Counted from the stretch's first letter, positions 1 to 11,128 are shown. The stretch is 64,000 nt of DNA from Glycomyces lechevalierae (GCF_027622945.1 NZ_JAPZVQ010000023.1:19438-83437), one strand, 5' to 3'. The notes: generated by a model not told the origin, from the sequence alone. Program-made: numbers and translations.

Positions 1-47
1 TGCACGCCTGTGAGTCGTTCCCCCCGAATACCGCGAAAGAGCCTGCT

Positions 48-1811
48 ATGCCCCAGAGAGAACCCCGCCGAGGCCTGCGAACCAGCGCCCTCGCCGCCGT
101 CACCGCCGTCCTCGCCCTCACCCTCACCGCGTGCGGCGGCGACGGGTCCGGCGACCCGACCGGGGCCGGCTTCGAGGACTGCGCCACCGAGCCCACCACC
201 TGCAACTCCGGCCCCCGCAAGGAAGGCGGCGACCTCGTCTGGGCCGTGGGCGGCAAGTGGGAGGCCTGGGGCCAGGCCGACATCTACGGCTCCAGCCTGT
301 CCACCTCGGTCATCAACCAGCCGCTGCGCCCCACCGTCTTCACCTACGACCAGGCCGGCGAGATCCACTACAACGACGGCATCTACTCGGCCGCGCCCGA
401 ACTCCTCGCCGAAGCGCCGATGACCGTGGCCTACCACCTCAAGCCCGAGGCCACCTGGGGCGACGGCACGCCCATCGGCCTCGACGACTTCATCTGGCAC
501 TGGAAGGCCACCTCCACCGACGAGGCCCAGTGCGCCGGCTGCACCCCCGCTACCGACTACGGCTCCAACGTGGCCTCGATCGAGCAGGGCGAGGACAACA
601 CCATCGTCGTGACCTACAAGGACGGCTACCTCGACGCCGAGTGGTTCGCCGCGCAGGTCATCACCCACCCCGCGCACATCGCCGAGGCCCGCGGCCACGC
701 CGACTGGCGCACCGACCCGGCCGTCATGGCCGCGTCCATCGCCGACTTCTCCGAGAACCCGCCGCTCGACTACAGCGCCGGACCGTTCAAGATGGTCGAA
801 GGCGTGCTCGGCGACTACGCCAAGTACGTGCCGAACCCCGAATGGACCGGATCGCAGCAGTCGACGCTGGACTCCTTGACGCTCAAGTACATCGAAGGCG
901 CCGACGCGATGGCCACCGAGCTGCGCCAGGGCACCATCGACGGCGCCGCGCCCTCCAGCTTCGACCCCGAGATCCTCGACCAGCTCGCCGACGACCCGGA
1001 GCTGAAGTTCAGCGTCGCGCCGCAGTCCGGCTGGTCCCACATCGACGCGAACTTCGACAACCCGTTCCTCGCGGCCGAACCGCTGCGCCGGGCGATCTTC
1101 ACCGCGATCGACGCGGACGAGATGAACGCCCGCGCCTACGGCACCGCCTACGAGGACACCGAGACGATGTCCAACGTGCTCTTCCGCCCCGACTCGGAGT
1201 ACTGGACCGACCAGATCGGCGACTCCGGCCTCGGCTCGGGCGACCAGGACGCGGCCCGCGCGATCCTCGAGGACGCCGGGTACACCTGGGACGGCGACGC
1301 GCTCCTCACCCCTGAGGGCCAGCCGGTGTCCCTGCGCTTCCGCACCGGCATCGAAGGCGAGGCCTTCACGCCGATCATCCAGGACCTCGTCATCACCTAC
1401 CTCGGCGACCTGGGCATCGACCTCACCACCGACCCGATCCCGGCCGGCGAGCTCAACACGGTCCTCGAAGAGCGCGACTGGGACCTGATCCTGTTCTCCT
1501 GGATCGAGACCCCGCTGTTCGCGTCCTCCGCCGCCGACTACTGGGGCGAGGGCAACCACACCGGGTTCCAGAACGACGAAGTGGACGCCGTCATCGCCGA
1601 ACTCGCGACCACCCTCGACCGCGACCGCGCGGCCGAGCTCAACAACCGGGCCGCGCAGATCTCCCTCGACCAGTCGGTGCAGCTGCCGCTGGCGTGGACG
1701 CCGCAACTGGTCATGGTCAACAAGGACGTCGTGAACGTGCGCGACAACTGGGCGACCACCATGCGTGTCTTCTACAACGTGGGCGAGTGGGGCTTCCTCG
1801 GAGAGGAATAG
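48..1811 (+). CDS. ABC transporter substrate-binding lipoprotein, family 5 (oligopeptide/nickel type)
   Basis: This 587-residue exported lipoprotein should capture a peptide-like solute outside the membrane for an ABC importer. The N-terminus has basic residues, a hydrophobic stretch (about 13-27) and a lipobox ending LTAC, so lipidation is expected at Cys29. The remainder has the length and character of the SBP_bac_5 family: a GGDLVWAVGG start to the mature fold, a YHLKPEATWGDGTPI segment and a late RAAELNNRAAQISLDQ helix. No permease or ATPase gene follows; a strong hairpin lies 66 nt past the stop. It is therefore either the last gene of an operon that begins upstream of the window or an orphan. 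The substrate cannot be inferred. Confidence 0.9.
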   Translation: MPQREPRRGLRTSALAAVTAVLALTLTACGGDGSGDPTGAGFEDCATEPTTCNSGPRKEGGDLVWAVGGKWEAWGQADIYGSSLSTSVINQPLRPTVFTYDQAGEIHYNDGIYSAAPELLAEAPMTVAYHLKPEATWGDGTPIGLDDFIWHWKATSTDEAQCAGCTPATDYGSNVASIEQGEDNTIVVTYKDGYLDAEWFAAQVITHPAHIAEARGHADWRTDPAVMAASIADFSENPPLDYSAGPFKMVEGVLGDYAKYVPNPEWTGSQQSTLDSLTLKYIEGADAMATELRQGTIDGAAPSSFDPEILDQLADDPELKFSVAPQSGWSHIDANFDNPFLAAEPLRRAIFTAIDADEMNARAYGTAYEDTETMSNVLFRPDSEYWTDQIGDSGLGSGDQDAARAILEDAGYTWDGDALLTPEGQPVSLRFRTGIEGEAFTPIIQDLVITYLGDLGIDLTTDPIPAGELNTVLEERDWDLILFSWIETPLFASSAADYWGEGNHTGFQNDEVDAVIAELATTLDRDRAAELNNRAAQISLDQSVQLPLAWTPQLVMVNKDVVNVRDNWATTMRVFYNVGEWGFLGEE

Positions 1812-1845
1812 GAAGCACAGCCTCGGAGAGGAATAGGAAGCACAG
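1796..1845 (+). repeat. 25-bp perfect tandem duplication over the stop codon of the binding-protein gene
   Basis: Positions 1796-1820 and 1821-1845 are identical. Each copy holds the last sense codons, the TAG stop and a purine-rich GGAGAGG-AATAGG tract. The protein ends in the first copy, so the second copy is untranslated. It looks like a recent slippage duplication. Confidence 0.9.
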
Positions 1846-1876
1846 TTTGGACGAGAGCGCCGACAAGTAAGTCAAA

Positions 1877-1917
1877 CGAAAGGGCCGGGCGCAGCAGGAC
1901 CGCGCCCGGCCCTTTCG
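1877..1917 (+). terminator. Strong hairpin terminator after the binding-protein gene
   Basis: A perfect 16-bp stem (1877-1892 with 1902-1917, each arm CGAAAGGGCCGGGCGC or its complement) surrounds a 9-nt loop. No T-tract follows, as is common for GC-rich actinobacterial terminators. It separates the binding-protein gene from the tRNA fragment and the cation transporter. Confidence 0.8.
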
Positions 1918-1933
1918 CCTCAGCCGGGCCGCC

Positions 1934-1971
1934 GACTCGAACCTGCGACCATCGGATTAGAAGACCGATGC
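1934..1971 (-). pseudogene. Fragment of a tRNA-Arg(UCU) gene (anticodon arm to T-loop)
   Basis: Read on the minus strand, this 38-nt stretch has the order of a tRNA: the end of a D-arm, an anticodon arm with loop CTTCTAA (anticodon UCU), a variable region and a T-loop TTCGAGTC. The 3' half of the T-stem and the acceptor stem do not match, no D-arm or acceptor can be built upstream, and the base pair closing the anticodon loop is a T-T mismatch. It is therefore a remnant, not a working tRNA. Anticodon-to-3' segments of tRNA genes are typical integrase attachment sites, so a decayed att site is a reasonable inference. Confidence 0.6.
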
Positions 1972-2018
1972 GGCACCAATCGCGCCCCGCTCCATTCGCC
2001 TCGCCTAGGCTCGGATCC

Positions 2019-2960
2019 ATGAGCGAAGCGGCTGAGGTCAAGTCCGAGAGCGTGATCACGGTGATCATCGCCGCGCTGATGAACCTCTGCATCGCGCTGG
2101 CGAAGCTCGTGGCCGGGGTCGTGGGCGGTTCGGCCGCGATGGTCTCGGAGGCCGCGCACTCCGCGGCCGACACCGTCACGCAGGTCATGCTGTACATCGC
2201 CTTGCGCAACAGCGTGAAGCCGGCCGACGCCGCGCACCCGTTCGGGTACGGCAGCACCGCCTACCTTTGGGCGGCGCTCGCGGCCGCGTTCACGTTCGTG
2301 GCCGGCGGCCTGTTCTCCATCACGCACGGCTTCCACTCGCTGCACGGCGGCGCCGAGCGCGACTATCTCATCTCCTATGTGGTCCTTGCGATCTCGTTCG
2401 TGCTCGAAGGCGTCTCGTTCATTCGGACCATCGTGCAGGTTCGGCGCGAGTCGCGGTACTGGGGCGTCCACCCGATCCGGTTCCTGCGGCGGACGCCCGA
2501 CACGAGCGTGAAGGCGGTGTTCCTGGAGGACTTCGCCGCACTCATCGGCCTGCTGCTGGCCGCCGGCGGCCTGGCGCTCACCCAGGCCACCGGCGACCCG
2601 GTGTACGACGGCACCGCCTCGATCCTCATCGGCGTGCTGCTGCTCGTGATCGCGGTGCTGCTGGGCCACGCGAACATCTCGCTGCTCATCGGCAAGAGCC
2701 TGCCGCCGCGCTTCGTCGACGCCGTGCGGACCGAACTCGAAGCGGGCGATGACATCGCGGCCGTCCAGGAGCTCCTGACCCTCCAGCTCGGACCCGCCTC
2801 GGTGATGGTCGCCGCGAAGATCGACTTCCGCGACAACGCCACCGGCGAGGCCATCGAGCGCACCTGCCGCGACCTCGAGGCGCAGCTGCGCGAACGCTTC
2901 CCGATGGTCGCGTACGTCTTCCTGAGCCCCTGGGGCGAAGCCGAAGAGGTCACCCGCTGA
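2019..2960 (+). CDS. Cation diffusion facilitator (CDF) family transporter
   Basis: This 313-residue inner-membrane protein probably exports a divalent metal such as Zn2+ in exchange for protons. It has the CDF pattern of hydrophobic helices from about residue 12 to 230. The HxxxD metal site of the second helix is seen as H47 and D51 in AAHSAADT. A short cytoplasmic C-terminal ferredoxin-like domain follows (about 231-313). The start is taken at the ATG at 2019 rather than the in-frame ATG at 1968, because the latter lies inside the tRNA fragment and a TAGGCT -10 box (2006-2011) sits 7 nt before 2019, which suggests a leaderless message. The helix-5 site reads ExD-like (FLEDFAAL) instead of HxxxD, so metal specificity is uncertain. 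Confidence 0.9.
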   Translation: MSEAAEVKSESVITVIIAALMNLCIALAKLVAGVVGGSAAMVSEAAHSAADTVTQVMLYIALRNSVKPADAAHPFGYGSTAYLWAALAAAFTFVAGGLFSITHGFHSLHGGAERDYLISYVVLAISFVLEGVSFIRTIVQVRRESRYWGVHPIRFLRRTPDTSVKAVFLEDFAALIGLLLAAGGLALTQATGDPVYDGTASILIGVLLLVIAVLLGHANISLLIGKSLPPRFVDAVRTELEAGDDIAAVQELLTLQLGPASVMVAAKIDFRDNATGEAIERTCRDLEAQLRERFPMVAYVFLSPWGEAEEVTR

Positions 2961-4113
2961 TGGCCGCCTGGGCCTGGGCGATGAGGTCGCGCATGTCGTT
3001 CTGCCAGGCGAAGGTCGCGTCCTCGACCTCGAGGTAGTAGTGGAGCTGCGCCTGCTGCCAGGCGTCCACCGCGGCCGCGCGGTACCCGGATTCGTCGCCG
3101 CATTCGGCGAAGTCGACCGCCAGCGCCCGCTCGAAGTCGAGCCAGCCCTGCGGGTCGTCGGGGTCGGGAACGTCGCCGGGCGGGTCGGGCCAGTTGGTGC
3201 CCGCGTCCGGGTAGGAGTTGAGCGCGTACTCGCCGTCGCCCGCCGCGGAGAGGTAGGAGTGGACGAACAACTGTCCTTCGTAGAACTCCCAGCCCTCGTG
3301 GCCGCGCCCTTCGAGGCAGTCGAGGAGGTCGCCCTCGGCGTCGGCGGTGCCCTCGGTGTAGCGGTCGGTCATCGCGGACCAGTCGCCGTTCGGCGGCTCG
3401 GGCCGCAGGTCGGCGGCGGTCCAGCCCTCGTCCATGCCGTCGAGCGTGCTCTGGCCGTAGACCGCTTCGAGCATCTGGAGCTCGCAGCCGCCGGGCGGGG
3501 GCGTCATCTGCCCGTCGGACTGGCCTTCGCGTTGGGAGCGTTCGATCCCGGCGAGGTCGGGGTGCATGTACTCGGCCCAGGCCTGGCCGCCGTAGGCGAC
3601 GTACCAGGCGAACTGGTCCTCTTCAGGCTGGGTGAAGAACTCCGGCAGCTCGTCGTCGTCCTGGCCGTTGAAGACGATCGTCGTCCAGCCCATGTCCGCC
3701 TGGAACTCGGACCATTCGGCGTCGAGTTCGTCGCCGCCTTCGACGGTCTCGTACCCGTCGATGCTGGTCCACTGCCAGAAGCCGCGCCGCTGCGCGTCCT
3801 CGACGGTCGGCAGGAACCAGTCGTAGGGCGAATGGTCCATGAAGGACTCCCGCTCCTGGGCGAGGGCGGCCTCGAGCTCGAAGGGGTCGTGGAGGTCGAA
3901 TCCCTGCGCCTCCAGGCAGGTCTGCACGATGCGGGACTCGGCCTCGTCGAGTTCTTCGGTGAGGCGGCGGCTCTCGTTGAAGGTGTCGGTGAGCTGCCGC
4001 TCGTACTCGCCGTAGTCGAGGTACTCGTCTTCGGGCTCCCCGGCGAACCAGGAGCAGCCCGAGGCGGTGCAGAGCACGGCCAGGCCGATGACGGCGGTCT
4101 TCGTTCGCGGCAC
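2950..4113 (-). CDS. Putative lipoprotein of unknown function
   Basis: A predicted 387-residue exported protein that I do not recognise. The GTG at 4113 is chosen because AAGGAAGG lies 5 nt before it and it gives a clean signal: basic PRTK, hydrophobic AVIGLAVLC, then ASGC, consistent with lipidation. The mature part is acidic and rich in Trp, Tyr, Glu and Asp. Helical stretches with paired cysteines (TCLEAQGFD, DLLDCLEGRGHEGW, DFAECGDESGYR) suggest a disulfide-stabilised extracellular helical domain. Its 3' end overlaps the convergent cation transporter gene by 11 bp. A longer reading to 4227 would add an Arg-rich N-terminus without an export signal and is unlikely. Confidence 0.65.
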   Translation of the reverse strand: MPRTKTAVIGLAVLCTASGCSWFAGEPEDEYLDYGEYERQLTDTFNESRRLTEELDEAESRIVQTCLEAQGFDLHDPFELEAALAQERESFMDHSPYDWFLPTVEDAQRRGFWQWTSIDGYETVEGGDELDAEWSEFQADMGWTTIVFNGQDDDELPEFFTQPEEDQFAWYVAYGGQAWAEYMHPDLAGIERSQREGQSDGQMTPPPGGCELQMLEAVYGQSTLDGMDEGWTAADLRPEPPNGDWSAMTDRYTEGTADAEGDLLDCLEGRGHEGWEFYEGQLFVHSYLSAAGDGEYALNSYPDAGTNWPDPPGDVPDPDDPQGWLDFERALAVDFAECGDESGYRAAAVDAWQQAQLHYYLEVEDATFAWQNDMRDLIAQAQAAISG

Positions 4114-4189
4114 GGCGACCTTCCTTCTCCCGGGGGCTTCGCCGCACAGACGCCCCGAGGGCCCGCGCCGGTTGCCTGTGCCGGAATGG

Positions 4190-4219
4190 AAAAGGGCCGC
4201 CGGGAAGCCCCGGCGGCCG
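4190..4219 (-). terminator. Rho-independent terminator of the peroxiredoxin gene
   Basis: A 10-bp GC stem (4195-4204 with 4209-4218) with a 4-nt loop is followed on the minus strand by C then TTTT (4193-4190). It lies about 16 nt past the peroxiredoxin stop. Confidence 0.85.
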
Positions 4220-4234
4220 CTCTTCATTCAGGTC

Positions 4235-4696
4235 TTAGGCCAGTTCGGACAGGGCCTTCTGCCAGGCGCCCTGGTCGCGGGCCTCGCCGGGCATGTTCAT
4301 CTCGGCGAAGCGGACGACGCCCTGCTTGTCGATGACGAAGGTGCCGCGGTTCGCCATGCCCTTCTCGTCGTTGAAGACGCCGTAGGCCTGGGCGACCTCG
4401 CCGTGCGGCCAGAAGTCGGAGAGCAGCGGGAACTCGAAGCCCTCGCGCTGCGCCCAGACCTTGTGGGCGAACGGGGAGTCGATGGAGACGCTGAGGACCT
4501 GCACGTCGTCGCTCTGGTAGGCGTCGAGGTTGTCGCGGATGCCGCACAGCTCGCCCTCGCACACGCCGGTGAACGCGAACGGGTAGAACACGAGCAGGAC
4601 GTTCTTCTCGCCGAGGAAGTCGGCGAGGCTGACCTCTTGGTTGTTCTGGTCCTTCAGGGTGAAGCCGGGGGCCTTGGTTCCGGGTTCGATCGGCAT
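4235..4696 (-). CDS. Peroxiredoxin, AhpE-like
   Basis: A 153-residue cytoplasmic thiol peroxidase that would reduce hydrogen peroxide, organic peroxides or peroxynitrite. The thioredoxin fold carries the peroxidatic motif PFAFTGVCEGELC with Cys46; Cys51 could act as a resolving cysteine, making it atypical 2-Cys. The conserved Arg lies in the NRGTFVID strand. The ATG at 4696 is preceded by GAGGAG at good spacing; the longer in-frame reading has no such site. It is followed by its own terminator and sits downstream of the DUF3052 gene on the same strand. Mycobacterial AhpE is the closest family I recognise; Bcp-type is the alternative. Confidence 0.93.
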   Translation of the reverse strand: MPIEPGTKAPGFTLKDQNNQEVSLADFLGEKNVLLVFYPFAFTGVCEGELCGIRDNLDAYQSDDVQVLSVSIDSPFAHKVWAQREGFEFPLLSDFWPHGEVAQAYGVFNDEKGMANRGTFVIDKQGVVRFAEMNMPGEARDQGAWQKALSELA

Positions 4697-4825
4697 GCGC
4701 GCTCCTCGCGGTGCGGCCCTCGGCGGAGGGCCTTCAGTGGTCTCTGACGCGGTGAACGTTATCGCCAGGCGTCCGCGCCGGCCACCGGACCCGCCGGAAG
4801 CGGGCCCGCGCGACATTCCGGGGTG

Positions 4826-5242
4826 TCAGCGGCGGGCGACGACCATGCGGGAGGCGACCCAGTCCGGGGAGGCGTTGAGGGTCTTCGTCGACTTGAGGCC
4901 GGCGAGGGTCGTGGACTCCTCGATGTCGGCGGGCTCGATGTGGCCGGGGCGACCGGCCTTGGGGGTGAGGAGCCAGACCACGCCGTCGTCGGCGAGGGGG
5001 TCGCGGGCGTCGAGGAGGAGGTCGACCAGGTCGCCGTCCTCTTCGCGGCACCACAGGAGCACCGCGCCCACGATCTCGTCGGAGTCCTCGTCGAGGAGTT
5101 CGCCGACCGCCTCGATGACGGCGCTGCGCAGGGCGGCGTCGACATCGGTGTCGAAGCCGATCTCCATGACGGACTCGACGCCGTCGAGTCCCAGTCGCTG
5201 CACCACGCTCGATGAGTCCACCGGGCTGCTCGGAGCGTTCAC
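4826..5242 (-). CDS. DUF3052 family protein
   Basis: A 138-residue acidic cytoplasmic protein of the DUF3052 family, whose function is unknown. The core (about 25-130) includes EIGFDTDVDAALRSAVIEA, LLWCREEDGDLVDLLLDA and GVVWLLTPKAGRPGHIEPADIEES, the last reminiscent of the conserved end of the family. The GTG at 5242 is chosen because GGAGGGG precedes it; the longer reading to 5326 has no ribosome site. The gene is divergent from aceE, an arrangement also seen in other actinobacteria, which hints at a link to central metabolism, but this is context only. Confidence 0.85.
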   Translation of the reverse strand: MNAPSSPVDSSSVVQRLGLDGVESVMEIGFDTDVDAALRSAVIEAVGELLDEDSDEIVGAVLLWCREEDGDLVDLLLDARDPLADDGVVWLLTPKAGRPGHIEPADIEESTTLAGLKSTKTLNASPDWVASRMVVARR

Positions 5243-5620
5243 TTCGTCCCCTCCATAGGTCGGGCTGCCAGAGCGTCCCGCTCTGCTCTGCACAGCATAT
5301 GAAGTAGACCATATGAGCCGTGGCATATCCAGCGCTCGCGCGGGCGGGGGAAAAGAGGTGCGGCGGGCCGGTTCGCAAAGCCGCCGAGGGGGTTCGTGCG
5401 GACACGTTCACATGGCGGTGATCTCGCTTTCCGGGACGCGATTCGCGGCGTTGCAGGTGAGCGCGTTTCATGGTCGCGGGGAGTGTGGGCGCCGTCGCAT
5501 CAAGGCGGGTGGGTCGACGATGCTCGCGGTAGATTCAAGGGAGGATGGTAGAAAACGATGACACTCTGCTGCCTGAAGAGCAACCCTGCAAAGCCGCAGT
5601 CTTAGAACGAGGGATCGCCC
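5243..5620. promoter_or_regulatory. Divergent promoter region between DUF3052 and aceE
   Basis: This 378-nt gap holds no convincing gene. Two CATATG hexamers (5296-5301 and 5310-5315) lie just upstream of the DUF3052 gene; on that strand TATGCT could be its -10. Near aceE a TAGATT box about 90 nt before the start, in a patch of lower G+C, is a candidate -10. Such a long untranslated leader for aceE could carry regulation, but I recognise no riboswitch fold. Confidence 0.4.
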
Positions 5621-8353
<2,733 letters not shown>

Positions 8354-8364
8354 TACGCGCCTAC

Positions 8365-8403
8365 GACGAAGGGCCGCAAGCGGATCGCTTGCGGCCCTTC
8401 GTC
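8365..8403. terminator. Shared hairpin between convergent aceE and thioredoxin genes
   Basis: An 18-bp perfect inverted repeat (GACGAAGGGCCGCAAGCG and its complement) with a 3-nt loop. No T-tract is present; the symmetry and position suggest termination from both sides. Confidence 0.85.
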
Positions 8404-8452
8404 ATGCCGTGGCACCGGACGGGTCCGGCCCGCGGCTGAGGAGTCCGGAGGC

Positions 8453-8821
8453 CTAGGCCTCGGCCTCCTCCTTCTCGATCTCGGCGCGAACCGCGTCCAT
8501 GTCGAGTTCCTTCACCTTGCCGATGATCTCCTCGAGCGCGGCCGGCGGCAGCGCGCCGGGCTGGCTGTAGAGGAGGATGCCGTCGCGGAACGCCATGAGC
8601 GTCGGGATCGACTGGATCCCCGCCTCGCCCGAGAGCTCCGGCTGGTCCTCGGTGTCGATCTTCCCGAAGACGACGTCAGGGTGCTTCTCGCTCGACGCCT
8701 CGAACGTGGGCGCGAACATCTTGCACGGGCCGCACCAGTCGGCCCACCAGTCCACCAGCACGATCTCGTTGCCGGTGACGGTCTCCTCGAAGTTGTCCTT
8801 GGTCAGTGCAACCGTGGCCAT
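8453..8821 (-). CDS. Thioredoxin
   Basis: A 122-residue cytoplasmic disulfide reductase with the canonical WCGPC active site (Cys30, Cys33). The cis-Pro lies in QSIPTLMAF. An extended acidic C-terminal tail (DMDAVRAEIEKEEAEA) goes beyond the usual 105-110 residues. The ATG at 8821 has an AGAGAGG site upstream; the earlier in-frame start at 8866 does not. It is divergent from fasR and convergent with aceE. No thioredoxin reductase is nearby, so the electron donor is encoded elsewhere. Confidence 0.95.
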   Translation of the reverse strand: MATVALTKDNFEETVTGNEIVLVDWWADWCGPCKMFAPTFEASSEKHPDVVFGKIDTEDQPELSGEAGIQSIPTLMAFRDGILLYSQPGALPPAALEEIIGKVKELDMDAVRAEIEKEEAEA

Positions 8822-8938
8822 GGGGCCGCCTCTCTGTCGTGGCTTCTGTGGTGCTCTTCCGCGCAACAGTAGTGGCGGCCGAGGTATTCCGACAGACGGC
8901 CATGCGCGGCGCGCGCCACGTCTGGCAGGCTATAGGGC

Positions 8939-10108
8939 ATGGATCTGGCCACGACCATTCAGAACATCGAACGCTCCTCGTCGGCGTTGACGACCCAGTC
9001 GCTCACCCGGATGGACGAACGCCTCCCCTGGTTCCGCGACCTCCCCGCCGAGCAGCGCTCCATGGTCACCCTGGTGGCCCAAGCCGGCGTGCGGCAGTTC
9101 CTCGAATGGCTGCGCAACGGCGGCGAGGACCTGGGCACCTCCGACATGGTCTTCGAGGCCGCCCCCGTCGAGCTCGCCCGCGCCATCAGCCTCCAGCACA
9201 CCGTCGCCCTCATCCAGGTCGTCATCGACGTGGTCGAGGAGCAGGTGCCCGCGCTCGCCGCCGACGGCGAGACCGACCAGCTCCGCGAGTCGGTGCTGCG
9301 CTTCAGCCGCGAGATCGCGTTCGCCTCCGCACGCGTGTACGCCCGCGCCGCCGAGACGCGCGGCGCCTGGGACGCCCGCCTCCAGGCGATGCTCGTCGAC
9401 GCGCTCCTGCGCGGCGACAACTCCGACGAGCTCATCTCCCGGGCCGCCGCCCTCGGCTGGTCCGAGACGCAGACGATCACCGTCGTCTGCGGCGCCACCC
9501 CCGGCGGCGAGGCCACCCTCGTGCTCCACTCCGTCCAGCGCGCCGCCCGGCGCCTCGGGCTCGACATCCTCGCCGGCGTCCACGGCGCCCGCCTCGTGCT
9601 CCTCCTCGGTGGCGTCAAAGAGCCCGTCGAGATCGTCGAGAAGCTCACCGGGCAGTTCGGCGACGGCCCGATCGTGGTGGGCCCCACCGTGACCGGCCTC
9701 GCGGACGCCTCCACGTCCGCGCTCGCGGCCGTCGCCGGCCACCGGGCCGCCCCGGCCTGGCCGGACGCGCCCCGGCCCGTCACGGCCACCCAGCTCCTCC
9801 CGGAGCGGGCCATCGCGGGCGACGAGGAGGCCCGCCGGGGCCTGCGCGAGAGCGTCTACCTGACGCTGCGCCGCGCGGGCGGCGAGCTGTTGGAGACCAT
9901 GGACGCGTTCATCGCCTCCGGCGGCGTCCTCGAGGGCACCGCCCGCGAGCTGTACGTCCACCCCAACACGGTCCGCTACCGCCTCCGCCGCATCCAGGAG
10001 GTGACCGGTTTCTCCCCCACCGAACCGCATGAGGCCTTCGTCCTCCGTGTGGGGTTGACCATAGGACGCCTGGAGAACGCTTCGGGCACCCGGCGTTCTC
10101 GCAGTTGA
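8939..10108 (+). CDS. fasR: PucR/CdaR-type regulator of fatty-acid synthesis (FasR-like)
   Basis: A 389-residue DNA-binding regulator. The C-terminus (about 325-375) carries the PucR-type helix-turn-helix: GTARELYVHPNTVRYRLRRI. The N-terminal and middle parts resemble the sensory region of FasR-like actinobacterial regulators. It lies directly upstream of fabD-fabH-acpP-fabF, the same position as the regulator FasR in Streptomyces, where it activates this operon. A CAGGCT box 7 nt before the ATG and the absence of a ribosome site suggest a leaderless message. The assignment to FasR rests on position and domain; the ligand is not visible. Confidence 0.85.
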   Translation: MDLATTIQNIERSSSALTTQSLTRMDERLPWFRDLPAEQRSMVTLVAQAGVRQFLEWLRNGGEDLGTSDMVFEAAPVELARAISLQHTVALIQVVIDVVEEQVPALAADGETDQLRESVLRFSREIAFASARVYARAAETRGAWDARLQAMLVDALLRGDNSDELISRAAALGWSETQTITVVCGATPGGEATLVLHSVQRAARRLGLDILAGVHGARLVLLLGGVKEPVEIVEKLTGQFGDGPIVVGPTVTGLADASTSALAAVAGHRAAPAWPDAPRPVTATQLLPERAIAGDEEARRGLRESVYLTLRRAGGELLETMDAFIASGGVLEGTARELYVHPNTVRYRLRRIQEVTGFSPTEPHEAFVLRVGLTIGRLENASGTRRSRS

Positions 10109-10135
10109 CAACGAGTGTTGTAGATTCCCTACAAG
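10105..10135. promoter_or_regulatory. Overlapping inverted repeats upstream of fabD, candidate FasR operator
   Basis: ACAAC-GAGT-GTTGT (10108-10121) overlaps TTGTAG-ATTCC-CTACAA (10118-10134); both pairs of arms are perfect. TTGACA at 10105-10110 could serve as a -35 element. The three half-sites lie between fasR and fabD, about 70-95 nt before the fabD start, where an operon regulator would bind. Confidence 0.6.
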
Positions 10136-10201
10136 AACCGAACGGGCTTTCAGTCTCCCGACTGCTCCCGTATCACCTGTTGTCGATGCGAAAGTCTTAG
10201 T

Positions 10202-11128
10202 GTGCTTGCCATTCTCGCTCCCGGGCAGGGCTCGCAGAAGCCCGGGTTCCTGACGCCGTGGATCGAAGACCCCTCCGCCGAGGCGCGCCTCCGCGAGTGG
10301 TCCGAGATCATCGACCTCGACCTCGTCCGACTCGGCACGACCGCCGAGCAGGACGAGATCACCGACACCGCCAACACCCAGCCGCTCCTCGTGGCCGCCG
10401 GGCTGCTGGCCGCCGAGCGGCTGCTCACCGGCGACCTCGCCGAGGCCGACCTCGTCGTCGCCGGGCACTCCGTCGGCGAGCTGACCGCGCTCGCGATCGC
10501 CGGGGTCCTCACCCCCGAGGCCGCCGTCCGCCTCGCCGCCGTCCGCGGCCGCGAGATGGCCGCCGCCTGCAACATCGAGCCGACCACGATGGCCGCCGTC
10601 CTCGGCGGCGTCGAAGAGGACGTGCTCACCGCGATCGAATCGGCCGGGGCCTGGCCCGCGAACCGCAACGGCGCCGGGCAGATCGTCGCCGCCGGACCGG
10701 TCGCCGCCATCGAGAAGCTGACCCAGAACCCGCCGGAGAAGGCGCGGATCATCCCGCTCAAGGTCGCCGGGGCGTTCCACACCCCGCACATGGCTCCGGC
10801 GCAGGAAGCGCTCGAGGCCGTGGCCGCCGAGATCGCGACCGCCGACCCGGTCCGGACGCTCCTGTCCAACCGCGACGGCAAGGCCGTGGCCTCGGGCAAG
10901 ACCGCCTTGCAGCAGATCGTGGCACAGGTCACCTCACCGGTCAGGTGGGACGCCTGCATGAGTACGCTTGGAGAACTGGGCGTCACGGCGGTCATCGAGC
11001 TGCCGCCTGCAGGGACGCTCACCGGACTGGCCAAGCGGGCACTCAAGGGCGTGGAGCGTGTCAACGTGAACACCCCCGAGGACCTGGCTGCCGCCACCGG
11101 ACTCGCGAAGAATGAAGGAGCCGAGTGA
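10202..11128 (+). CDS. fabD: Malonyl-CoA:ACP transacylase
   Basis: A 308-residue soluble enzyme that moves malonyl from CoA to acyl carrier protein, supplying extender units to type II fatty-acid synthase. The nucleophile elbow GHSVGE has Ser90, and the catalytic His is His193 in GAFHTPHM. The PGQGSQ motif starts at residue 7. Translation begins with GTG at 10202, since an upstream stop and the operator region bar a longer start. Its TGA overlaps the fabH GTG by 4 nt, implying coupled translation. Confidence 0.97.
   Translation: MLAILAPGQGSQKPGFLTPWIEDPSAEARLREWSEIIDLDLVRLGTTAEQDEITDTANTQPLLVAAGLLAAERLLTGDLAEADLVVAGHSVGELTALAIAGVLTPEAAVRLAAVRGREMAAACNIEPTTMAAVLGGVEEDVLTAIESAGAWPANRNGAGQIVAAGPVAAIEKLTQNPPEKARIIPLKVAGAFHTPHMAPAQEALEAVAAEIATADPVRTLLSNRDGKAVASGKTALQQIVAQVTSPVRWDACMSTLGELGVTAVIELPPAGTLTGLAKRALKGVERVNVNTPEDLAAATGLAKNEGAE

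Noticed and set aside
1934..1971. A complete tRNA-Arg gene.
   Set aside because: No D-arm, acceptor stem or 3' T-stem can be formed, and the anticodon stem has a mismatch; kept only as a fragment.
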